A stretch of 14,192 nt of DNA from Bacteroidales bacterium (GTDB taxonomy: Bacteria; Bacteroidota; Bacteroidia; Bacteroidales; UBA7960): positions 1-14,192 of the forward strand of contig SKYG01000076.1 of the NCBI GenBank assembly GCA_007128045.1, read 5' to 3'. Each line of letters starts with the position of its first letter. Within the stretch, counting starts at the first letter, position 1. A program made the position numbers and the translations under genes. Positions 6,554 through 11,747 of the stretch are shown in pieces. A model generated the notes under the pieces. The model searched no databases. It saw only the letters and a program-made list of their open reading frames with translations, and was not told the DNA's origin.

Positions 6554-7228
6554 ATGATGTATAAAACACTGAAAAGGTTTTTTGATATTAGCCTGGCGCT
6601 GCTGGGGCTGGTGCTTTTGTCTCCATTACTCATCCCGGTGATGATCATCCTGCGGCTTACCGGCGAGGGTGAGGTGTTTTACCTGCAACGGCGGATCGGC
6701 TATCTGAACAGGCCGTTTAAGATCATCAAGTTCGCCACCATGCTGAAAGACAGTCCGAATATAGGTACGGGCAGCATCACCTTGCGTGGCGACCCCCGTG
6801 TATTGCCTTTCGGCCGCTTTTTGCGCAAAACCAAGATCAACGAACTGCCCCAGCTGATCAATGTACTCAACGGAAGCATGTCGCTGGTAGGACCAAGGCC
6901 CCAGATGCAGGTCGACCTGGATAAGTTTCCCCCACACCTGAAGGAGCTGATATACCGCGTCAAGCCTGGCATCACGGGGGTAGGCTCTATCGTATTCCGC
7001 GATGAAGAGAAATGGATATCTGAACATAAAGGCGACCACCACGTGTTTTACCGCGAACATATAGCTCCCTACAAAGCTGAGCTGGAGATGTGGTATCAAC
7101 AACACGCATCGCTGCTTACCGACTTCTTATTGCTGTTTGCCACCGCCTGGGTGGTGGTGTTTCCGTCGAGCAACATTATCTACCGGATGTTTTCGGACCT
7201 GCCAGACAAAGCGCTGAGCGCCGTTTAA
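6554..7228 (+). CDS. Monotopic phosphoglycosyl transferase (bacterial sugar transferase, PF02397 type)
   Basis: This small PglC/WcaJ-catalytic-domain enzyme would transfer a sugar-1-phosphate from a UDP-sugar to undecaprenyl phosphate, starting a glycan. The 224 residues begin with MMYKTLKRFFDI and one hydrophobic membrane-entering segment (about 12-35). FKIIKFATM (55-63), GRFLRKTKINELPQLINVLNGSMSLVGPRP (87-116) and VKPGITG (136-142) follow. In characterised PglC the catalytic dyad is Asp-Glu in LDELPQ. Here the same place reads Ile-Asn96-Glu97 (codon AAC at 6839-6841), so the nucleophilic Asp appears replaced by Asn. A C-terminal hydrophobic helix (190-204) is present. ATG at 6557 is an alternative start. 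It lacks the large N-terminal region of WbaP/WcaJ. Family is firm; activity is less sure because of the Asn. Confidence 0.93.
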   Translation: MMYKTLKRFFDISLALLGLVLLSPLLIPVMIILRLTGEGEVFYLQRRIGYLNRPFKIIKFATMLKDSPNIGTGSITLRGDPRVLPFGRFLRKTKINELPQLINVLNGSMSLVGPRPQMQVDLDKFPPHLKELIYRVKPGITGVGSIVFRDEEKWISEHKGDHHVFYREHIAPYKAELEMWYQQHASLLTDFLLLFATAWVVVFPSSNIIYRMFSDLPDKALSAV

Positions 7229-7360
7229 CCTCGTAACTTCGTAACCCGGTAACTTCTTCCTGTTTCCCGGTTTATATTTCCTGTAAAACTTCATCTATAT
7301 GATTATCAAATTATTAACCAGGTGTTCTTTAAAAAATGGGTGTCCCATCCGGAAAGAATG
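7229..7360. other. Gene-free spacer, first part (nothing coding seen)
   Basis: The first part of the 516 bp gap after the sugar transferase starts with CGTAACTT/CGTAACCC/GGTAACTT-like short units (7232-7254). It continues with AT-rich sequence lacking a usable reading frame, RNA gene or clear terminator. Confidence 0.6.
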
Positions 7361-7660
7361 AGTCCTGAAAATCCAGGATATCTCTCACCCCGCTTCACCC
7401 CGCTTCACTGCGTTTCGCGGGGTTCGAGATGACAGATCCCCCCCCTCTCATAGAGGCACGCCTGTCATCTCGAACGAAGCGACAGCGTAGTGAGAGATAC
7501 CCTACCTCTTCAGGACTCCGCCTGCTCATAACAGAAGCGACAGCGTAGTGAGAGATACCCTACCTCTTCAGGACTCCGAAAGGAAAGGAGCAGAGTCCCG
7601 TTCTGAAGGGTATTTCTCATTTCACTTCGTTCCATTCGAAATGACAGGGTGCTATGAACC
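7361..7660. repeat. Four-unit palindromic repeat array
   Basis: A unit of about 60 bp runs from CTGTCATCTCGAA through GAAGCGACAGCGTAGTGAGA to TCTTCAGGACT. It occurs inverted at about 7361-7434, direct at 7461-7520, direct and partial at 7534-7578, and inverted at about 7592-7648. The two direct units share a perfect 45 bp stretch (7476-7520 and 7534-7578) with a 13 bp spacer. The first two units have facing 12 bp arms (TCGAGATGACAG and its complement). The array ends with GACAGGGTGCTATGAACC, as does the copy near 2278. Confidence 0.85.
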
Positions 7661-7674
7661 GGTAACTACGTAAC

Positions 7675-7729
7675 TTTTTCCCTACCTTTGCATGTTTTTT
7701 TTCATTTCATATGATTTTTCCCTACCTTT
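7675..7729 (+). promoter_or_regulatory. Duplicated promoter-like box before the WecA-type gene
   Basis: TTTTTCCCTACCTTT occurs perfectly at 7675-7689 and 7715-7729, exactly 40 bp apart. The first is followed by G, giving TACCTTTG (7683-7690), a match to the Bacteroidota -7 consensus TAnnTTTG. The second gives TACCTTTA. No clear TTG is seen at -33. A start near 7697 would leave a leader of about 50 nt to the ATG at 7745. Confidence 0.45.
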
Positions 7730-7744
7730 AACGATATTTGCGGT

Positions 7745-8815
7745 ATGATCATGAACACCAATCAAACCATTTTAATTGTGATGGCGGCCTTGAGTGCCGG
7801 GATGATATCCTGGTCGATGATTCCGGTGATCATCAGATTTGCAAACAACAAGGGCATCATCGACTTGCCTGACGATGACAGGAAGATCCATCACACGCTG
7901 ATACCAACGCTGGGGGGTGTAGCACTTTTTGGCGGCATTGTCATATCTTTTTCTGCCTGGATAGGCCATCAGCCTCCCAACTACTATTCCTATCTGATCG
8001 CGGCTTTGGTGATCATCTTCATTGTTGGGCTGAAAGACGACATCGAAGATGTGTCTCCCTACCTGAAACTGCTGGCACAGTTTGTTGCTGCCGGGATCGT
8101 GGTGGTAGGAGCGGGCATCCGCCTGCACCATTTCGACGGTTTCCTGGGCATGAATGATCCGACAGAACTGGACACCATACTGTTTACGAGCTTTTCTATC
8201 GTGGTGATCGTCAACGCCTACAACCTGATAGATGGCATCGACGGCCTGGCAGGTTCCGTCTCACTGGTATCTTCCATCGCTTTTGGTATATGGTTTTTTG
8301 TTAACGGGCTTTTCCCGGAAGCCATGCTGGCATTCGTGCTGGCAGGCGCCCTGGCCGGCTTTCTTTATCACAACTTCCAGCCAGCCAAAATATTTATGGG
8401 CGACACCGGTGCCCTGATGGTGGGATTTATCATGGCCGTGCTGGCTTTTAAGATGATCAGTCTGAACTCAGGAAGTTTTCCATATTCTCTTTACAGACCC
8501 TCAGGCATCGCCTTTGCCATCATGATCGTGCCATTGTACGACACCCTGCGTATCATTCTGGTACGTTTGTATAAGAGAAAGTCGCCTTTTAAACCCGACA
8601 ACAATCACATACACCATATGATGCTGAAGATGGGGTTCTCCCATCGTCAGATTGCCGTGATATTGTCGTTAATGACTGTGGTGGTCATTGTGGTGGCCTA
8701 CCATATCAACCGCTGGGAGATACACTACTTTTTGATCGCCGTCTTGTTCCTGGCCTCCCTGTTGCTCCCCATTCTCAGGCTATACCGTAAGATAAGGCCA
8801 ATTGCTGGCAGATAA
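7745..8815 (+). CDS. Polytopic phosphoglycosyl transferase, WecA/TagO/MraY family
   Basis: This integral membrane enzyme transfers a HexNAc-1-phosphate, usually GlcNAc-1-P, from a UDP-sugar to undecaprenyl phosphate, starting O-antigen or another envelope glycan. The 356 residues contain about ten hydrophobic segments. Motifs in order are HHTLIPTLGG (49-58), GLKDD with Asp98-Asp99 for the magnesium site, NAYNLIDGIDGLAG (157-170), PAKIFMGDTGALMVGF (213-228) with Asp220, and the PDNNHIHH histidine motif (284-291). MraY-specific peptide-recognition features were not seen, so WecA/TagO type is preferred. It is a second initiating transferase next to the monotopic one. ATG at 7751 (MNTNQT) is an alternative start. 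The C-terminus (IRPIAGR) and stop lie inside a tandem 20 bp repeat shared with the convergent gene. Confidence 0.93.
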   Translation: MIMNTNQTILIVMAALSAGMISWSMIPVIIRFANNKGIIDLPDDDRKIHHTLIPTLGGVALFGGIVISFSAWIGHQPPNYYSYLIAALVIIFIVGLKDDIEDVSPYLKLLAQFVAAGIVVVGAGIRLHHFDGFLGMNDPTELDTILFTSFSIVVIVNAYNLIDGIDGLAGSVSLVSSIAFGIWFFVNGLFPEAMLAFVLAGALAGFLYHNFQPAKIFMGDTGALMVGFIMAVLAFKMISLNSGSFPYSLYRPSGIAFAIMIVPLYDTLRIILVRLYKRKSPFKPDNNHIHHMMLKMGFSHRQIAVILSLMTVVVIVVAYHINRWEIHYFLIAVLFLASLLLPILRLYRKIRPIAGR

Positions 8816-8889
8816 GGCCAATTGCTGGCAGATAAGGCTTATTGCTGGCAGATAAGGCTTATTGCTGGCGATAAGGCCTACTGCTGGCG
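8791..8889. repeat. Five-copy 20 bp tandem repeat over the convergent gene ends
   Basis: The unit is GATAAGGCCAATTGCTGGCA. Copies lie at 8791-8810, 8811-8830, 8831-8850, 8851-8869 (one base short) and 8870-8889. Copies 3 and 4 carry GGCTT, and copy 5 carries CTACTGCTGGCG. The plus-strand gene ends in copy 2 (TAA 8813-8815) and the minus-strand gene ends in copy 5 (8878-8880). Each unit can form a small TGGC/GCCA stem, but there is no T-tract. Confidence 0.95.
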
Positions 8890-11451
8890 GTTGGCGCAAA
8901 AGCGGTTGTAGTTCGTTGATCCGCTTTCATTGCCGGCCTGCATCGATGCTTCGAAGTCGCGGCAGGCCGCATCCAGGTCGCCCAGCCCCCGGTAACTTGC
9001 CCCGCGGAGGTTTAACAGCGACGCATCCTCCGACTCACCCTCCTCAAAGATCCGTTCAATATTGTCAATGCAATCCTGGTATTGAGCCAGGTGGTAATGC
9101 GCAATAGCACGCATCCGCCATACATTCTCCTCGAACGGAACCTTTTCCAGGTATTCATTTAACAAAGGCAGCGCACGCTGATAGTCGCCGTTCTGATAGT
9201 ACGGCAGTGCTTCATTGTACAGGTGCCTGTGTGGTTCGACAAACTTTCTGAACGTCAGAAACCGGTGTTGCCTCTGCACCAATGAGTCGCGCGGCATGAT
9301 CTGCAATGCCTGGTCGATGAGTTCATAGGCCCTGTCTGTGTCACCCCGGCGGTTATAAATGTTGGTGGTGATGATCCACGCGTTGGCGGTACGACGGTCT
9401 CTCTCCAGGTAATCCTCCATGATCTCCAGCACCTCGTCTTCCCTGTCCATCTGTTCAAGCAGGTTGGTCATCAGATGTACATTCCTGAAGTACATGGGCT
9501 TTGCCTGGTAGGCCAGTTGCGTGTAATAGAGTGCACTGTCGGGCATGTCCATCTCCTGAAAGCAGATAGCCATGAAATACTCCCGCCGGCTGTCGAACGG
9601 GTTGGTGGTGTCATACCTAATCTCCTCCAGCGCCTCTTCAAAACGTTTCTCCTGGATCAGGTACCTTGCCTTTAAGGTTTGGATGGATTCACCCCAGGCA
9701 CTGATGTTTGGGATTGGTGGGAAGTCTGTCAGGAATCTGTCGGCAGGCTCTGTCAGGTTGCCTCTCATGATCTCCTGATATACAACGCGCTGCACCTTCG
9801 AAGACTGATAGTTCTGATATAGCACCCATGATGCTGCTGCCATCAAACACAACCCGGCTACAGCAGCTGTGCTAACCATCCACGGCTTTACCGGTGGCAG
9901 GTCTTTGGTGCCCGTTGAAACATCGGCACCAGCCAGGATCGCTTCGCTGCGTGAGGCCCTGTTGCCTGTTTCATTTTCGTCGGATGGTGATGTGGTATCA
10001 GCACCTGATGCGCGGTTCATATAGTAAGACCCTGAAATGCCAATGGCCAGGTACAGGGCATACAAGATCACCATCTCCGGCCGGTCGTGTGGGAAGTTGA
10101 ACATGGCGTCAAAGCTGTAAAAGATCAGCCCGGATGTAGCTAAGAACAAGTACCTGTAAAGGATTTCCGACTGCCTTCGGTGAAAGTACGCCTTAAGGAA
10201 AGCCCATCCCACGAAAAAAAAGATGCCAATATAGAGTAAACCGGATATCAGGCCCTTTTCTGCAGGGATTTCCAGGAAGTCGTTGTGGGCCTTGTAGGAG
10301 TATATGAAGTTGGGCTTCGTCTGGTTCTCGTATTCGAGAACCCGCAGTTTCCAGTTGCCGGGACCGACGCCAAGCAACGGCTGCTCCTGAATCATGTTGA
10401 GCGACCATTGCCAGGCACTAAGCCGGATGCGGGTGGAGCCGTCTTCGACGTTGATGCTCGCTATCTGCTCGCCGATGCCGGCAGCAGCGCGGCCACCCCG
10501 TTGCGGATACAGATACGACTGTGTAAGGCTGAAGATGGTCAGGGCAAGCACCAGGGCAGCAACATAACCGCCCATAACCTTCAGGTGATGCCTGTCCTTC
10601 TCGCGGTAGTAATTGATGGCAGAGTAGGCAATAAACAACACCGTGACGATGATCAAACCGACATAAAAGGCACGTGCCGCCATGAAAAATGTGGCGGTGA
10701 TGCCCATCATCATTCCAATCCATCCCAATCGTTTTAACCAGGCCTTCTCAAAAATATACAGCCACAGGGCAAAGGGTATCTTGACGAACAAGGCAGAAGC
10801 CAGGATGTTTTTGTTAGAGTACACCGACTTGATGTCGCTGATACCTCCTATATCACCACGGATAAATTCCCCTATATAATAGAACACGGATATGGAGTCG
10901 AACAGCAATATACCGGTAACGACAATGGCGATGATCCGGATAAAACGCAGATCACGGGTGATCAGCATCGACAACAGGAAGGTGGCAGAGAATACGGAGA
11001 AAAATTTGGAAAAATACAGGATCGACTCCAGGATGTTGATCGACTGTACAAAAGTAATTAGCGTGATCACCAGCAAGCCTCCATAGGCCAGACCGGCCTT
11101 TGTGGTGAAAAATGTGCCAAAGTATCCGGGGTTCTGACGGGTCTCTTTGTCGGTAAGAAAGTATATGAACGCCAGCAGGTTTACCAACGAGAGCGATAAA
11201 AACTTGGTGGCATTGGTGTCGAGCGCCATCATGTTGGGCGTAAAGGTGGTGATGAAGATATACATCAGCACCAGAATAGCAGCAGGAATGCTTAGCAGGT
11301 TGGTCGACTGGCCTTTCTGTTTTTGTTTCTTTCTTGCCCTGTAGGCTTGTAACTCCTGTTCTCTTGTTGATGCTTTGTTTTGTGTTGAGGTGTCATTCTG
11401 CTGTCGCTGATCCCTCTTGATATGGTGTTTATTTTGCTTTTTACGGCTCAT
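8878..11451 (-). CDS. O-antigen ligase/polymerase (Wzy_C domain) with C-terminal TPR region
   Basis: This multi-pass membrane protein would ligate or polymerise lipid-linked glycans in the periplasm. With the ATG at 11449-11451 it has 857 residues. A very basic cytosolic head (1-48) is followed by about ten membrane segments (52-475). The ligase region has Arg341/Arg343, a SAWQWSLNMIQEQPLLGVGPGNW loop (345-367) and His389 in AHNDFLEIPAEKG, as in WaaL/Wzy_C proteins. A Ser/Asp-rich linker (480-522), one more membrane segment (526-545) and TPR-like helices (590-840) follow. The end GDLDAACRDFEASMQAG...FC resembles Bacteroidota TPR tails. ATG at 11496 would add 15 residues of poor quality (MKTCSRYTGIANFQA), so 11451 is preferred. 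It converges on the WecA-type gene. Ligase versus polymerase cannot be settled. Confidence 0.91.
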   Translation of the reverse strand: MSRKKQNKHHIKRDQRQQNDTSTQNKASTREQELQAYRARKKQKQKGQSTNLLSIPAAILVLMYIFITTFTPNMMALDTNATKFLSLSLVNLLAFIYFLTDKETRQNPGYFGTFFTTKAGLAYGGLLVITLITFVQSINILESILYFSKFFSVFSATFLLSMLITRDLRFIRIIAIVVTGILLFDSISVFYYIGEFIRGDIGGISDIKSVYSNKNILASALFVKIPFALWLYIFEKAWLKRLGWIGMMMGITATFFMAARAFYVGLIIVTVLFIAYSAINYYREKDRHHLKVMGGYVAALVLALTIFSLTQSYLYPQRGGRAAAGIGEQIASINVEDGSTRIRLSAWQWSLNMIQEQPLLGVGPGNWKLRVLEYENQTKPNFIYSYKAHNDFLEIPAEKGLISGLLYIGIFFFVGWAFLKAYFHRRQSEILYRYLFLATSGLIFYSFDAMFNFPHDRPEMVILYALYLAIGISGSYYMNRASGADTTSPSDENETGNRASRSEAILAGADVSTGTKDLPPVKPWMVSTAAVAGLCLMAAASWVLYQNYQSSKVQRVVYQEIMRGNLTEPADRFLTDFPPIPNISAWGESIQTLKARYLIQEKRFEEALEEIRYDTTNPFDSRREYFMAICFQEMDMPDSALYYTQLAYQAKPMYFRNVHLMTNLLEQMDREDEVLEIMEDYLERDRRTANAWIITTNIYNRRGDTDRAYELIDQALQIMPRDSLVQRQHRFLTFRKFVEPHRHLYNEALPYYQNGDYQRALPLLNEYLEKVPFEENVWRMRAIAHYHLAQYQDCIDNIERIFEEGESEDASLLNLRGASYRGLGDLDAACRDFEASMQAGNESGSTNYNRFCANRQQ

Positions 11452-11550
11452 GGCTTGGAAGTTGGCGATGCCGGTATAACGGCTGCATGTTTTCAAGAAA
11501 CCCTAAAGTTACTATATTTTGTTTTTTCGCCACGTTTTTTTCCAAACATT

Positions 11551-11630
11551 TCAACAATTCAACGATTCAACAATTCAACAATTCAACGATTCAACAATTC
11601 AACGATTCAACGATTCAACAATTCAACAAT
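11551..11630. repeat. Ten tandem TCAACRAT octamers
   Basis: There are ten uninterrupted 8 bp copies, with the R position reading A,G,A,A,G,A,G,G,A,A. They sit in the divergent spacer between the ligase and receptor genes. The plus-strand frame through them reads a repetitive Asn/Ser/Thr/Gln-rich peptide that is not real protein. Confidence 0.95.
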
Positions 11631-11653
11631 TTTTTTCCAAAGAGAAAAAAATT

Positions 11654-11674
11654 ATTTGCAATAATGTTGCAAAT
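11654..11674. promoter_or_regulatory. Operator-like palindrome before the TonB receptor
   Basis: Perfect 8 bp inverted arms, ATTTGCAA (11654-11661) and TTGCAAAT (11667-11674), surround TAATG. A third half-site, ATTTGC (11682-11687), pairs with GCAAAT (11669-11674). The palindrome overlaps the -33 box and most of the -33/-7 spacer, a good place for repression by a dimeric regulator such as a Fur-family metalloregulator. The regulator identity is inference. Confidence 0.6.
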
Positions 11675-11686
11675 GCATTATATTTG
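11656..11686 (+). promoter_or_regulatory. Predicted Bacteroidota-type promoter of the TonB receptor gene
   Basis: TTG at 11656-11658 and TATATTTG at 11679-11686 are 20 bp apart and match the -33 and -7 elements. Transcription would begin near 11693, about 55 nt before the proposed start codon. Confidence 0.65.
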
Positions 11687-11747
11687 CGTATGCTTAACGA
11701 TTGCATTAGGGTTTGATTCCAGTTATCACATTGAAAGGGATTGCGTG

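Noticed and set aside
7476..7578. 45 bp repeats separated by a short spacer, as in a CRISPR array
   Set aside because: Only two direct copies with a 13 bp spacer, plus inverted copies on both sides, and no cas gene. It is a palindromic repeat array.
10285..10737. 150-codon plus-strand open frame inside the ligase gene
   Set aside because: It lies opposite the Wzy_C domain, whose membrane segments and His motif are clear on the minus strand.
11504..11511. Minus-strand TAACTTTA as a -7 box for the ligase gene
   Set aside because: It matches the consensus except for the last base, but the nearest CAA complement of a -33 TTG is about 31 bp away, too far for a promoter call.
11519..11716. 65-codon plus-strand open frame in the divergent spacer
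   Set aside because: It is mostly a translation of the TCAACRAT repeats in another frame, with no independent support.
11487..11747. In-frame N-terminal extension of the TonB receptor
   Set aside because: It translates the octamer tract and lies mostly upstream of the predicted promoter. The signal peptide begins at about 11748.
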